Positions 44,301 to 52,729 are shown, counted from the stretch's first letter. The stretch: DNA of 64,000 bases from an uncultured Spartobacteria bacterium (GCA_903882875.1 CAIRYQ010000115.1:40863-104862); one strand, 5' to 3'. The notes: generated by a model from the letters alone, not told the origin. Numbers and translations are program-made.

Positions 44301-44972
44301 CCGCACCGGCAGCGTGTGCTGGAAGCTGAATATGTCCACGATGCCGCCGCGCACCGCGAACTGCCCGCGCTGCGAAACCTGCGCCGCGCGTTCGTAGCCT
44401 GCCTCGGCGAGGCGTGCGAGCAGCGGTTCGCGCGAGCCGAATTCGCCGCGAGTGAGGCGCACTTCGAGTGACCTCATCTGCTCCGAATCGGGCACTGCAT
44501 CTTCGAGCGCCACGCGTGTGAGCACGAGCACGGACGGTGCTTTGTCCGCGCTGTCCGCAGCGATGCCATTCGCATCAGTTCTTGCACTGCGTTTTTTTTC
44601 GTCGCGCGCTGCGGTGTCCCGCGTGTTCAGCCTTTGGAGAATCGCCAGCCGTTCGGCCATCGTCTCGGGATCGGGCAGCGCACCCTCGACGGGGGCGACT
44701 TCCAGTTCGGGAAAAAAGAGCGCGTCGGGCAGCCATTGGATCAGCTCGTTGTGCAGCCGCTCCTGCGCGCGCAGCCCCGCGCACACGAGCCACACGCGGC
44801 GTCCGCCCGTTTCCGCAGCGCGCACCACCGCCATGCACAGCGCGGAGTGCGCGCCTTCCGCGACGTGCTCGAAGATCACGCCATCGCCGCCTTCCGCCAC
44901 GGCGCGCAGTTTCGCCGCGAGCGCCGGCTCGCGGGCGAGTGCGTCGAGCAGATTGGGAGCGCCAGCCTTCAT
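41367..44972 (-). CDS. mfd: Transcription-repair coupling factor
   Basis: This 1201-residue ATPase pushes stalled RNA polymerase off DNA and recruits UvrA. The N-terminal UvrB-like module and RNA-polymerase-interaction region ([20 protein letters not shown]) precede the RecG-like helicase. The helicase has the P-loop [25 protein letters not shown] and [17 protein letters not shown]. The start [15 protein letters not shown] was chosen by homology, and a longer frame to 45314 is unsupported. Two stretches are foreign to the family. Residues about 313-378 come from an inverted word repeat ([17 protein letters not shown]...). Residues about 1054-1082 come from two other words ([23 protein letters not shown]). 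Both keep the frame, so the gene is probably still functional. Confidence 0.95.
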   Translation of the reverse strand: MKAGAPNLLDALAREPALAAKLRAVAEGGDGVIFEHVAEGAHSALCMAVVRAAETGGRRVWLVCAGLRAQERLHNELIQWLPDALFFPELEVAPVEGALPDPETMAERLAILQRLNTRDTAARDEKKRSARTDANGIAADSADKAPSVLVLTRVALEDAVPDSEQMRSLEVRLTRGEFGSREPLLARLAEAGYERAAQVSQRGQFAVRGGIVDIFSFQHTLPVRLEYFGDELESIRHFDLDAQTSVEQLASCTILLGQAAPRARRLRDCIGEDDITVDVAAEWLEAKVTISVDAVAGGFAADDTGGFNENGSGILTTDDTDITDEGSDGTGTSTTAPSSQTESDPAATIPSGSKASEPQRKHGEVSPSVPSVSSVVKKSMPSSATSAAPLSDGAFDYSLAFFDNGLGEFEAGDFVVDEARRERFFAQLTEWRTQGWSTFVFCNNEGEIERLHDLIPAVEADALHFSTGTLGRGFTFPAGRVAVLSDSELFGRYRNTRARRIALNRSREIVSRSQIDFSELIEGELVVHLEHGIARFEELRQLANGEDVLVLEFAEGAKLYVPLEQSYLIARYVGIGKKHPPLSKLGDAAWTNAKKKAEKAAFDYAGRLLETHAARETQKGFSFPPDSKWVREFEASFLYKETPDQLTAIADTKSDMETEQPMDRLICGDVGFGKTEVAIRAAFKAVCAGKQVAILVPTTVLAEQHWRNFRERMSDYPVTVDMLSRFRTRGQQTKTLAGVKDGSVDIVIGTHRLISKDVEFKDLGLVVIDEEQRFGVLHKERFKQMWPLVDMLTLSATPIPRTLYLSLMGAKDMSTIETAPANRIPVETLICPYDERIIRDAIQREIKRQGQVFFLHNRVGDIQSVEAKIRMLVPGARTIVGHGQMHEHELEEVMHKFVSGEADVLISTTIIESGVDIPNANTIIIDRADRFGLADLYQLRGRVGRAQHKAYAYLMLPRDMMSAGEARKRINAIKQYGSLGAGFKIAMRDLEIRGAGNILGTAQSGHIVTIGFELYCAMLRQAIAKLKGERSGKRIEVVLRLDFVVQREVEWGRNDEARSTKHETHSQRRAADPNSKSNIQNSACAQAPAFIPLAYISETQPRIAAYRQINSLATQEALDKLRKDWRDRYGRFPEAVENLLTLAEIRISAAARKITIVEVKDGKLMLTRANDFILIGGKFPRLTAPTGTAQLREVLKMIRSL
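41727..41809. repeat. Two adjacent word repeats inserted in mfd
   Basis: TGAATTTTGAATGTTGGATT and its continuation (41727-41754) is an AT-rich word. TTTCGTGCTTCGTGCTTCGT (41782-41801 and neighbours) is a tandem 8-9 bp word. They lie 26 bp apart, in frame, just before the C-terminal domain of Mfd. They are different words, not an inverted pair. Confidence 0.7.
43840..44032. repeat. Inverted word-repeat element (ACCACGGATGACACGGATG) inserted in mfd
   Basis: The left arm (43840-43875) contains TTTGACCACGGATGACACGG plus further GATGGCACGGATG. The right arm (44000-44032) is its reverse complement at about 30 of 33 positions (ATCCGTGTCATCCGTGGTCA). The interior (about 125 bp) has its own small palindrome GGAAGCTTTGCTTCC. 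The whole 193-bp element is translated in frame on the - strand as a Ser/Thr/Asp-rich linker in the N-terminal half of Mfd. Confidence 0.85.
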
Positions 44973-45117
44973 GTGGGCGGAGAAGGGATGTGCAGTGTGC
45001 GCACTCGGCAACTCATTTCCCGCCGACCGTGTCCCAGGCTCCGCCGGCCCGCCGAGAAAATGGCCTACGCGGCGCCGGTGCTGCGGGATTGTCCCAAGTG
45101 AACCGATTTTCCCGCCC

Positions 45118-46125
45118 ATGAATTCACGACCTCTCCCGTTGCGCCTCATCACGGCGCTGTTCTGCCTCTGCCTCGTGTCCGCCCGCGCTGAGGACAAGCC
45201 GAAGCCGCCGGCCACGCAGCCGCCATCCGAGGCGGAGCTGCGCGCGGTGATCACGAAGGGCCTCGGTTTTCTCGCGAAGGACGGTGAGGCGTGGATCGAG
45301 TCGAAGGACTGCAACAGTTGCCATCACCTTCCCGAGATGCTGTGGAGCCACCGCGAGGCGAAGCTGCGCGGCTTCGACATTGATCAGAAAAAATTCGACG
45401 AGTGGCTGAAGTGGGCGGATGAGCGGTCGAAGAACAAGGGGCCGGGCCTTGAGATGCTGGCGTTCATGAAGCTCGCGATTCCCGATCGGCCTGCGCCTGA
45501 ACTCACGAAGATGATCGCCGCCGATCAAAAGCCGGACGGCTCGTGGAATCCGGCGGGGCAGTTCACCGGGCAGAAGCGCGGCAACCCCGACGCGCAGGCG
45601 ACATCCGCGCGCATTTTCCTGCTCGCGCTCGCCACGCCGGATGCGGCGTCGCCGGAGGCCGAGGCGGCCCGCACGAAGGCCGCGGCATTCCTCGCGAAGA
45701 AGGACGCGCCGGGCTCGCTGGAGTCGCTCGCATTTCGCGCGATCTATGCCCGCAGCACCGGCAACACTGCGGACGCCGACGCGCTGCGCGCGCAAATCCT
45801 CAAGGAGCAGCGCGGTGATGGCGGCTGGAGTTTCATCATCGGCGAAAACATGAGCGATGCGCACGCGACCGGCGAGGCGCTCTACGCATTGCAGCCGTCG
45901 GCATCCGATCCTGCGACCGGCGAGGCCATCGCGCGCGCACAGCGGTGGCTCGTGAAGACGCAGCGCGAGGACGGGAGCTGGCCGTCCGATTTCACGCGCA
46001 TCAGCAAAGGCGACCGCAGCGCACCCGCGAAGGTGAAGTCCGCGAAGGACGCCGAAAGAATCTACACTTACTTTGGGAGCGGCTGGGCGACGATCGGGCT
46101 ACTGCAAGGGGTGCCGGTGAAGTAA
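45118..46125 (+). CDS. Exported protein with CxxCH motif and prenyltransferase-like helical repeats
   Basis: This 335-residue protein has a signal peptide (LRLITALFCLCLVSARA) and a haem-type motif C65-x2-C68-H69 (KDCNSCHHLPEMLW). The rest resembles alpha/alpha-toroid proteins of the terpene cyclase/prenyltransferase family: DGSWNPAGQFTGQKRG, AQILKEQRGDGGWSF and KTQREDGSWPSDF are QW-like repeats. Such fusions occur in Planctomycetes and Verrucomicrobia with unknown roles. A cyclase acid motif is not visible, so catalysis is doubtful. It may bind haem in the periplasm. The gene is divergent from mfd by 145 bp. Confidence 0.75.
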   Translation: MNSRPLPLRLITALFCLCLVSARAEDKPKPPATQPPSEAELRAVITKGLGFLAKDGEAWIESKDCNSCHHLPEMLWSHREAKLRGFDIDQKKFDEWLKWADERSKNKGPGLEMLAFMKLAIPDRPAPELTKMIAADQKPDGSWNPAGQFTGQKRGNPDAQATSARIFLLALATPDAASPEAEAARTKAAAFLAKKDAPGSLESLAFRAIYARSTGNTADADALRAQILKEQRGDGGWSFIIGENMSDAHATGEALYALQPSASDPATGEAIARAQRWLVKTQREDGSWPSDFTRISKGDRSAPAKVKSAKDAERIYTYFGSGWATIGLLQGVPVK

Positions 46126-46228
46126 CCTTCCACCGCTGCTGATCACCTGCTGGCAAGTGCGCTCGTGCTCGCGCTGGATTTGTGGAGAACTTCGCACGGG
46201 GCACCGTATTCAAATTCAATCGCTTCCC

Positions 46229-47899
46229 ATGAAATCCTGCATCTTCGCGCTTGCCATCATTTTGATCGGTCTGACTGCCGCCGCATCCGCTGATTCCTTT
46301 TTTGAACTGGACGGTTTCAACGGCTTCTACGGCAGCTCCGGCGTCCCGCAGGGCGCGTTCGACAGGCTCAAGGAATCGCAGCGTCTCAAGACCGCCGAGT
46401 TGAAATGTGTCGCCTTCACGCCCGGCGGCGACTGGGTCGTGCTGTTCGGTGGCAACGGCGTGTGGACAAGCAACGGCAATCTGCCCGCGGTGAAAAAATT
46501 CGCCGAGCTGTGGAAGGATCCCAAAGCCGACTTTAAGTGCGTGGCCTTCGCGCCATCGGGTGGCTGGACGATCCTGTGGGGGCAAAACGGAAGCTGGACC
46601 GAAGGCAGCATCCCCGATGACGCCTTCAAAAAAATCACGGAGGTCGGCAGGAACGGCGGCACACTGCGCTCCATCGCATTCGCACCGAATGGCGGCTGGG
46701 TTCTGCTTTTTGACAAGACCGGCGTTTTCTACGGAGGCATCCCGAAGGATCTCGTGAAGGTCTTGAACGACGCGATCAGGAACCGCACGTCCGTCCGCTG
46801 CGTCGGCTTCGCGCCGAGCGGCGATTGGATTTGCCTCACGGACAACGGCTGGTGGACGAGCAATGTGGACATGCCCGCGTCGAAGTTCATCGCCGCAAAC
46901 ATCAAGCGCGGCTACAAGCCGAAGTGGCTCGCGTTCACGCCGGGTGACAACGGCAAAGGCCCGTACCGGCTCGAAACAAAACCCGCGCAGCACATCGTCG
47001 CCACACTGACGACTGACATCGCACATCCGGATGCGAAAGTGGACGAGTGGTACATTTACGCGCCGCAGGTTCCGAATCTGCCGGGGCAGCAGGGAGTGAA
47101 GACGACCTTCATTCCCGCCGGTGTCGTCGTGAAAGAAGCCAGCCCGCTGAAACGATCGCTCTACCTCACACGCATTGCCGACGGGCGGAAGGAAGTTCGC
47201 GCCGTCCTCACCATCGAGGCGACGCTGATGTCGCGCCACCTGCTCCCGCTTTCACCCGGCCAGCCTCCGCCGACGGTGAAGGAACTTTCCCCTGAGTCGG
47301 TGAAAAACTACACGGCCTGGTCGCTCACGCTCGATTTCAACAAGCCGGAATTTCAGAACTGGATGAATGCCTCGGGTCTCAGGCGCAACAACGGCGAGAG
47401 CGACATGGACTACGCCCACCGTGCGTTTGCTTATATCAAACACCATTTCACCTACCTGTGGCCGACGCCTGCCCACACCGGTGCCGAGACTTGTGCCGCG
47501 GGCAAGTCCGACTGCGGCGGACTCTCATCGCTGTTTGCCTCGCTGATGCGCGCGAATGCCGTGCCGGCCCGGTTGCTCGGCGGCCGCTGGGCGGCGTCAC
47601 AAAAAGGCGACGACTCCAAAACGCACGTGAAGGCGGAGTTCTTTGCGCACGGAGTCGGCTGGGTGCCGGTGGACGCCTCGGGCGCCGTCGGCGACACGGG
47701 CGGCAGCGACTTCGCGTGCTTCGGCAACGACGCCGGTGACTTCGTCACCTTCGCCAACGACCAGAGTCTGATGCTCGATTTATTCGTCTCAGGCAACGTG
47801 GACATCCCAATCTTCCAAGGTCTCGCCCATTGGTGGCGTGGCAGCGGCGCGGACAGGAACAGCCGCTTCACCGAGATGTGGACGGTGCAAAAGAAATAG
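46229..47899 (+). CDS. Exported transglutaminase-like protein with WG-type repeats
   Basis: This 556-residue protein has a signal peptide (SCIFALAIILIGLTAAASA). Residues about 55-250 contain five repeats of the form C/I-V/A-F-x-P-x-G-x-W followed by GVW or GWW (KCVAFTPGGDWVVLFG, KCVAFAPSGGWTILWG, RSIAFAPNGGWVLLF, RCVGFAPSGDWICL, KWLAFTPG), probably a beta-propeller-like domain. The C-terminal half has the papain-like core: Cys in KSDCGGLSSLFASLM, His in THVKAEFFAHGVGWVPVDAS and the Asp of VDAS. It probably acts on proteins or peptides outside the cytoplasm. Its 3' end overlaps the decayed end of the neighbouring transporter remnant. Confidence 0.82.
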   Translation: MKSCIFALAIILIGLTAAASADSFFELDGFNGFYGSSGVPQGAFDRLKESQRLKTAELKCVAFTPGGDWVVLFGGNGVWTSNGNLPAVKKFAELWKDPKADFKCVAFAPSGGWTILWGQNGSWTEGSIPDDAFKKITEVGRNGGTLRSIAFAPNGGWVLLFDKTGVFYGGIPKDLVKVLNDAIRNRTSVRCVGFAPSGDWICLTDNGWWTSNVDMPASKFIAANIKRGYKPKWLAFTPGDNGKGPYRLETKPAQHIVATLTTDIAHPDAKVDEWYIYAPQVPNLPGQQGVKTTFIPAGVVVKEASPLKRSLYLTRIADGRKEVRAVLTIEATLMSRHLLPLSPGQPPPTVKELSPESVKNYTAWSLTLDFNKPEFQNWMNASGLRRNNGESDMDYAHRAFAYIKHHFTYLWPTPAHTGAETCAAGKSDCGGLSSLFASLMRANAVPARLLGGRWAASQKGDDSKTHVKAEFFAHGVGWVPVDASGAVGDTGGSDFACFGNDAGDFVTFANDQSLMLDLFVSGNVDIPIFQGLAHWWRGSGADRNSRFTEMWTVQKK

Positions 47900-48215
47900 G
47901 CGCATCGGCGAGTGTGCAGAGCATGCCGATGAGCAGCAGCGCGCCGACGACCGCGAGCGTGCGCCCCTGCGAGCGCGCGGCGGAATACACGCCGCCGCCG
48001 TCGGGGAAATGGCTGCACACGACGAGGTGGTCGATCCCGAGCAGCCCGGTGATGAGCGACACGGCGATGATCGTGTGCAGCGAGGCAAACTGCAGCGCGA
48101 GGAATGCGTAGCCGATGACGTAGGCCTTCGACGTTCCCCGGTCGCCGTAGAGCAGCGCGGCGGCACGCTTCCAGTCGAGATTGCTTGGTCGTGCTACGTC
48201 AGTGGTGGGTCCCAT
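47868..48215 (-). pseudogene. Truncated N-terminus of an APC-family permease
   Basis: This frame of 115 codons starts like the first three helices of a second amino-acid/potassium permease-type protein (DWKRAAALLYGDRGTSKAYVIGYAF, VVCSHFPDGGGVYSAARSQGRTLAVVGALLLIG). It loses family resemblance after about residue 97 and stops at 47868, inside the end of the transglutaminase gene. A full transporter would need about 500 more residues. It lies 28 bp downstream of the KimA-like gene on the same strand, so it looks like the stump of an adjacent transporter removed by deletion. Confidence 0.75.
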
Positions 48216-48243
48216 TTCACAGTTCGGAAGCCCGCACTATTGG

Positions 48244-50226
48244 CTAGACGCGGATCGGAAGCACGAAAAACGGCATGCCCTGCTTGAAGAATTCCCGTTG
48301 CAGGACGAACACCGCGAAGTTGTGCAGCAGTCGCGTGAAGTAGGTTTCCTTTTTGAAGACGAGCTGGCCGCCGAAGAAGATCGCGTTTGGATATTTCTTG
48401 CGGAGCTGTCCGGCGAGAGCCGTTGCGGCGGAGACGATTTCGGTGCCGATTTGGTACACCGACTCGGCGTAGATTCCGTGGGCGCGCATGTAGGTGGCGT
48501 AGTGCTCGGTTTCGCGGGCGACGGCGCTCTGGAGATTGCCGAGCTCCTCGGTGCCCTTGAAATTGCCTGCGTCCACGACGCCGATTTCGGCGAAGACGAA
48601 ATTTTTGAACAGGCCGGGAAACATCTGCTGGATGCCGAGGACGGTGTGGACGCCGAGGCCGTTGAAGCCGTTCACGAAGACGACGGCGGTCTTGCCCTTG
48701 GGCTCGCACAGCGGCGCAGGAGGCGCGCTGCCGTCGGCTCGCTCGGGCGGGGCTGTGCGGAAGGCGGTGGTGAGTTCGTCGAGCCGGCTGAGTTCCTCGC
48801 GCGCATGTTTGTAATGGCGCTTGATGAGGAACGCGATGGCGATGAGCGCGCCGGTGACGAGGACGGTGATCCAGCCGCCTTCGTTGAATTTGATGATGCA
48901 GAGCGAGACGAGAATCGTGGCGGTGAGCACGAAGCCGAGGAGATTGATCGCGAGTTTGCGCTTCCACTTCGGCTCGTCGGCATGCTCGTTTTTCCAATGC
49001 ACGACCATGCCGAGCTGACTGAGCGAGAAGGTGACGAACACATTGATCGAGTAGAGCACGACGAGGAAATCCACCGAGCCGTGCGAGGCCCAAATGAGAA
49101 TGAGCGATGCGGCACCCATGAGCACGATGCCGTTCTGCGCGACGAAGCGGTCGCTGAGCGTGGCGAAGCGTGTGGGGAACCAGCGATCCAGCGCCATGTT
49201 TGCGAGCACGCGCGGGCCGTCGAGGAAGCCCGTCTGTGCGGCGATGAAAAGCAGCGCGGCGGCGGAAAACATGGCGACCCAGACAAACGAGTGCGAGAGC
49301 CACTGCGGCCACGCGGCGGTCATCTGGCCGAAGAGGATCGCGTTGAGAGTCACGTCCTTTTGCGGGAGTGAGTGGTAGAGCTGGTACATCAGCAGCAGGC
49401 CGCCGACCATGAATGAGAGCGACACGCCCATGTACACCATCGTTCGCTTGCCGGTGGCGACGCGCGGCTCACGGAGAATGGGCAGGCCGTTTGAAACGGC
49501 CTCAATGCCGGTGTAGCTGCCTGCGCCGAGGCTGTAAGCCGTGAGCAGCAGCGCGCCGACTTTCCACCAGCCGAGTTCATGGTGCGCGGCGTGAACGTCT
49601 GCAATCGTCGCCGTCGCAATCGCCGGCAGGTCGCCGATGTGCGCGCAGAAACCGTAGATGATCGCAAAACCGTGCGTGGCGAGGAACACGAAGAAGATCG
49701 GCGCCCAGACGATGACGGATTCCTTCACGCCGCGAAGATTCAGCACGGTAAGCACAAGTGTGGCTCCGAGCTGCGTCGGCAGTTTCATCCATAGCCATGC
49801 TTCCGGCAGCACGGAAAAAAGAGCATCTCCACCGGCTGCGATCGAGAGAGCGATGGTGAGCACGTAGTCCACGAGCAGCGCGCAGCCGCTGACGACGCCC
49901 GCATTTGGCGAGAGCAGCTTGCTCGCGACAAGGTAGCCGCCGCCGCCGCCGGGGAAGAGCTCGATGATCTGCGAATAGCTCACGCAGATGATCGCGATGG
50001 TGGCCACGCACGCGAGCGCGACGAACATCGCCAGCGACGGGTGCGCGACGAGCGCCTTCATCGTCTCCTCCGGGCCGTAGCATGAGGAGGACAGGCCGTC
50101 CGCACCGAGCCCGACCCACGCCAGTACGGCGATGAGGGACATTTTGTGAAAGATGCTCTTGTCGCCGATGTCGCGCGCCTTGCCGATGAAGAGATTCTTC
50201 AGCCAGTTGCCCTTGGGTTCGTTCAT
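48244..50226 (-). CDS. kimA: KimA-like potassium importer (APC superfamily)
   Basis: This 660-residue permease has about 12 helices plus a long cytoplasmic C-terminal region. D43, Y50 (GADGLSSSCYGPEE) and D120 (ALLVDYVLTI) match the ion-pathway residues I recall for Bacillus subtilis KimA (D36, Y43, D117). ELFPGGGGGYLVASK, TVLNLRGVKES, YTGIEAVSNGLP and TLSQLG-like stretches also match. KimA is a proton-coupled, high-affinity K+ importer shut down by c-di-AMP. The leader upstream contains a ydaO-type c-di-AMP riboswitch, which independently supports potassium transport over amino-acid transport. The C-terminal ~190 residues include a segment with VFVNGFNGLGVHTVLGIQQM, not typical of amino-acid permeases. 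Confidence 0.85.
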   Translation of the reverse strand: MNEPKGNWLKNLFIGKARDIGDKSIFHKMSLIAVLAWVGLGADGLSSSCYGPEETMKALVAHPSLAMFVALACVATIAIICVSYSQIIELFPGGGGGYLVASKLLSPNAGVVSGCALLVDYVLTIALSIAAGGDALFSVLPEAWLWMKLPTQLGATLVLTVLNLRGVKESVIVWAPIFFVFLATHGFAIIYGFCAHIGDLPAIATATIADVHAAHHELGWWKVGALLLTAYSLGAGSYTGIEAVSNGLPILREPRVATGKRTMVYMGVSLSFMVGGLLLMYQLYHSLPQKDVTLNAILFGQMTAAWPQWLSHSFVWVAMFSAAALLFIAAQTGFLDGPRVLANMALDRWFPTRFATLSDRFVAQNGIVLMGAASLILIWASHGSVDFLVVLYSINVFVTFSLSQLGMVVHWKNEHADEPKWKRKLAINLLGFVLTATILVSLCIIKFNEGGWITVLVTGALIAIAFLIKRHYKHAREELSRLDELTTAFRTAPPERADGSAPPAPLCEPKGKTAVVFVNGFNGLGVHTVLGIQQMFPGLFKNFVFAEIGVVDAGNFKGTEELGNLQSAVARETEHYATYMRAHGIYAESVYQIGTEIVSAATALAGQLRKKYPNAIFFGGQLVFKKETYFTRLLHNFAVFVLQREFFKQGMPFFVLPIRV

Positions 50227-50321
50227 TTCTGTGTGCGTCTTGTCCGGTGTGTTGAATCAACGCAGCTTGCGGCATCGCGAAGGCGAACCTGCGCCGTCGC
50301 CGATGTGGCGGCGGCAAAAGT

Positions 50322-50482
50322 GCCCTTCCTGGATGCCTGCGAGGTTAGCTGACGGGCTGGGTCGAGGAAGTGACCCCTGCGAGCGGTTACCCGCTCGGTG
50401 CGCCCCGTCCTTGGATGTTTCACCAAGGAGTTCGGTTCCCCCGCTCACTGTCCCGCGGACGGAACAGCGATTCGGCTGCATT
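50322..50482 (-). promoter_or_regulatory. c-di-AMP riboswitch (ydaO/yuaA class) in the kimA leader
   Basis: On the - strand the leader reads CGCTGTTCC(GTCCGC)GGGACAGTGAG, then GCGGGGGAACCGA, then CTTGGTGAAACATCCAAGG, then CGAGCGGGTAACCGCTCG, and ends CCGTCAGCTAACCTCGCAGG. The G-rich GGGGGAACC, the GGTGAA loop and the terminal GTCAGCTAACCTCG are hallmark conserved elements of this class. It lies about 100 nt before the KimA-like start. In known cases ligand binding switches expression off, and K+ importers are the main targets. No clear terminator was located between aptamer and gene, so the expression platform is undefined. Confidence 0.85.
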
Positions 50483-50499
50483 CCTGGGTTTCATATCAT

Positions 50500-50765
50500 G
50501 TGATGCTGCGGAGTCAAATAAAGCGAATGCCACGCTCGGCAAGCGCGCTGCCATTTTTCTAACAAAGAGGAGTGTTACCAGCACGAACACCGGCACGAGC
50601 ATCGGCAGCGAAAACTTGAAGACGTAGGAGAAAAAATTTGGCGTGTGAAACTGCGCCATGCGAGCGGGATTCCCGAGTGTCAAATCGTGCAGGCCGAACG
50701 TCGCAGCGAGGAACGTGAGATATGTCGGCGCGTTGTCGAGCGCGCCGGAGAGCAGGCCGCTGCAT
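50500..50765 (-). pseudogene. Remnant of a sodium/proton antiporter (NhaD/UIT-type)
   Basis: Read on the - strand from about 50762, an open frame without a start encodes GLLSGALDNAPTYLTFLAA, then TFGLHDLTLGNPARMAQF, joined directly to HTPNFFSYVFKFSLPMLVPVFVLVTLLF. The first part resembles the S-x-LDNAPTYL motif of NhaD/UIT-type antiporters. The second resembles their last helix (PSFFGYM...SLPVLVP). The middle region and everything N-terminal are missing, and a stop lies just upstream. It is therefore an internally deleted fragment directly ahead of the riboswitch. Confidence 0.6.
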
Positions 50766-51004
50766 CAAAAGACTTGAGCCTCTGCTTGGCATCCGCGCCG
50801 GATTGGATTTGGCACCATCGGGATGCAATGCGGGGAGTGTGCGGCATAGCCGGTGTCCCGCGCTTTGGGACAGTGACGGGTGAATTTTCAGCAAATTAGT
50901 CTGTTGTCGCGGAGCGTCAGTGACGCTCACATTCGAGTCCGCACCGCGCTATGGGAAAACTCCGACGCGGGCACCAAACAACAAATCAACCCCAAAAAGA
51001 AAAA
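50766..51004. other. Spacer upstream of the EF-hand gene
   Basis: These 239 bp hold no supported gene. They should contain the promoter of the EF-hand protein. GTCAGTGACGCTCAC (about 50918-50932) includes a short palindrome GTCAGTGAC of unknown role. Confidence 0.35.
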
Positions 51005-51274
51005 ATGAAACGTATCATCACCACCATCGCGGCGCTCGTCATCGGCGTCATGAGCATCCAGGCAGCCGACGACGCCAAGGGCGAAAAGAAAAAGGGCGAC
51101 CCCGAAGCCGCATGGAAGAAAATCGCCGGCGACAAGGAGTCCGTGACGAAGGAGGAGTTCATCGCAAACGCCAAGGACAAGGAGAAGGCCGCGGCGGTCT
51201 TCGACAAGAAGGACACGAACAAAGACGGGAAGCTCACGAAGGAAGAATTCCTCGCCCACGGCAAAAAGAAGTAG
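51005..51274 (+). CDS. Small exported EF-hand protein
   Basis: This 89-residue protein has a signal peptide (KRIITTIAALVIGVMSIQA). The mature part is lysine/glutamate-rich. A complete calcium loop DTNKDGKLTKEE near residues 71-82 has Asp, Asn, Asp and Glu at ligand positions 1, 3, 5 and 12. A weaker, incomplete hand precedes it (KESVTKEEFIANA). It may bind calcium in the periplasm. An intrinsic terminator follows 25 bp after the stop. Confidence 0.82.
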   Translation: MKRIITTIAALVIGVMSIQAADDAKGEKKKGDPEAAWKKIAGDKESVTKEEFIANAKDKEKAAAVFDKKDTNKDGKLTKEEFLAHGKKK

Positions 51275-51299
51275 GCGATTCTTTTCCGAATCCCTCTCA

Positions 51300-51334
51300 G
51301 CGCCGCATCCGCACGGGTGCGGCGCTTTCTTTTT
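51300..51334 (+). terminator. Rho-independent terminator after the EF-hand gene
   Basis: A perfect 8-bp GC stem GCGCCGCA/TGCGGCGC surrounds a 10-nt loop and is followed by TTTCTTTTT. It ends the + strand EF-hand transcript. The opposing gene ends 8 bp further on, so it separates the two convergent units. Confidence 0.88.
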
Positions 51335-51341
51335 GCGGTGC

Positions 51342-52136
51342 TCAGTCCGGGAACTCGATCTGTGCGCGGCTGTAGAGCGCTGCGCGCCCGCCGATGCCGA
51401 CGCGTTCGCCGCGCATCTCGCAGTGGAGCGTGCCGCTGCGGCGCGAGAGCTGGCGCGCGATGAGCTTTTGCTTGCCGAGCTTTTCCGCCCAATACGGGAT
51501 GAGCGTGCAGTGTGCGGAGCCGGTGACGGGATCCTCCGCGATTCCGACGCCGGGCGCGAAGAACCGCGAAACAAAATCCACATCGCTCCCGCGTGCGGTG
51601 GCGATGATGCCGAGGCAGTCGAGCGAGGCGAGCTGCGGGAGGTCGGGCGTGAGCGCGCGCACTTCCTCCTCGCTGCCGAGGAGCGCGAGGAAGTCGCGGC
51701 TCTTGCGCACTTCGCGCGGGATGTGGCCGAGACCGCTGATGAGTCCCGCGGGCGCGGCGCAGGGCTCGCCGGGACGCGACGGAAAATCCATCATGACCAC
51801 GCCGTTTTCAAAGCGCGCACCGAGATCGCCGCTCGTTGTTTTGAAATTCACCGTATCGCCTTTGTGGCCCAGTTCGGAAAAAATCACAAAGGCCGCCGCG
51901 AGCGTCGCGTGTCCGCACAGGTCCACCTCGACGGTGGGTGTGAACCAGCGCAGTTCCCAACTGCTGTTGGTGCCGCCGCTGCCGACGAGGAATGCGGTTT
52001 CGGAAAGGTTGTTCTCTTCGGCGATTTGCTGGAGCACGGCGTCGCGCACCCAGCGGTCGAGCAGGCACACGCCGGCGGGGTTGCCGCTGAAGGCGCGCTC
52101 GGTGAACGCGTCCACTTGGAAATAGGGAACTTTCAT
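51342..52136 (-). CDS. PhzF-family isomerase-like protein
   Basis: This 264-residue protein has the two-lobed PhzF/diaminopimelate-epimerase-like fold. Its first lobe has YFQVDAFTERAFSGNPAGV and the catalytic Glu in EENNLSETAFLV. The second lobe has LCGHATLAAAFV and GIAEDPVTGSAHCTL, the paired phosphate-type loops of the family. Most such proteins outside phenazine clusters have unknown substrates, and no phenazine genes are nearby. The start was set at MKVPYFQVDAF; an in-frame extension to 52304 is not supported. Confidence 0.9.
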   Translation of the reverse strand: MKVPYFQVDAFTERAFSGNPAGVCLLDRWVRDAVLQQIAEENNLSETAFLVGSGGTNSSWELRWFTPTVEVDLCGHATLAAAFVIFSELGHKGDTVNFKTTSGDLGARFENGVVMMDFPSRPGEPCAAPAGLISGLGHIPREVRKSRDFLALLGSEEEVRALTPDLPQLASLDCLGIIATARGSDVDFVSRFFAPGVGIAEDPVTGSAHCTLIPYWAEKLGKQKLIARQLSRRSGTLHCEMRGERVGIGGRAALYSRAQIEFPD

Positions 52137-52291
52137 CGCGCACACGCTGTCAGAGCCGGGCGCGGTTGTGCAACCGCCGTGTTGTTGCGGCCGCGATTCA
52201 GCACGGATGCGGCAAGATTTCAAAGTGACGGGCCACCGTCTTTTCTTTGCGGGATGGACGCGGGGCGCACGATGCGCCAGCGTCGCTCCGC

Positions 52292-52729
52292 ATGGAATGG
52301 ACACACGATGACTTCACGCTCACCGACGATCCCGACCGGATTGATTTTGCCGCGCTGTGCTCGCTGCTGTGGGGCACGTACTGGGCGGAGACGCGCGGGC
52401 GCGAAGTAATCGAGCGCAGCGTGCGGCGTTCGCTGTCCTTTGCGCTGCTGCGCGCGGGGAAGCTCGCGGGTTTTGCCCGCGTGGTCACTGATGCGGCGAC
52501 AGTGGGCTACCTGTGTGATTTTGTGATCGGCGAAGCGCACCGCGGCGCCGGGCTCGGGCAGTGGATGCTCACGCAGATCCTCGCGCATCCGGATCTGCGG
52601 GGCTGCCGGATCGATCTGTTCACGCGCGACGCGCAGGAATTTTACAAGCCATTCGGCTTCGGCCCGCACAAGTTCACCTCGATGGTCCGCTATCCGCAGC
52701 GCGAACCCCGCGAAGAATCCGAGGCGTGA
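52292..52729 (+). CDS. GNAT acetyltransferase
   Basis: This 145-residue protein is a compact GNAT enzyme. LCDFVIGEAHRGAGLGQWMLTQIL is motif A, with R-G-A-G-L-G binding the acetyl-CoA pyrophosphate. FTRDAQEFYKPFGFGPHK is motif B, with the usual tyrosine near the thioester. It is similar to small family members annotated as YjdJ/GNAT of unknown substrate. The divergent PhzF-family gene starts about 155 bp away. Confidence 0.88.
   Translation: MEWTHDDFTLTDDPDRIDFAALCSLLWGTYWAETRGREVIERSVRRSLSFALLRAGKLAGFARVVTDAATVGYLCDFVIGEAHRGAGLGQWMLTQILAHPDLRGCRIDLFTRDAQEFYKPFGFGPHKFTSMVRYPQREPREESEA

Noticed and set aside
48244..50226. Ordinary amino-acid permease
   Set aside because: The KimA ion-site residues and the c-di-AMP riboswitch in the leader fit potassium import better. 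Substrate testing would settle it.
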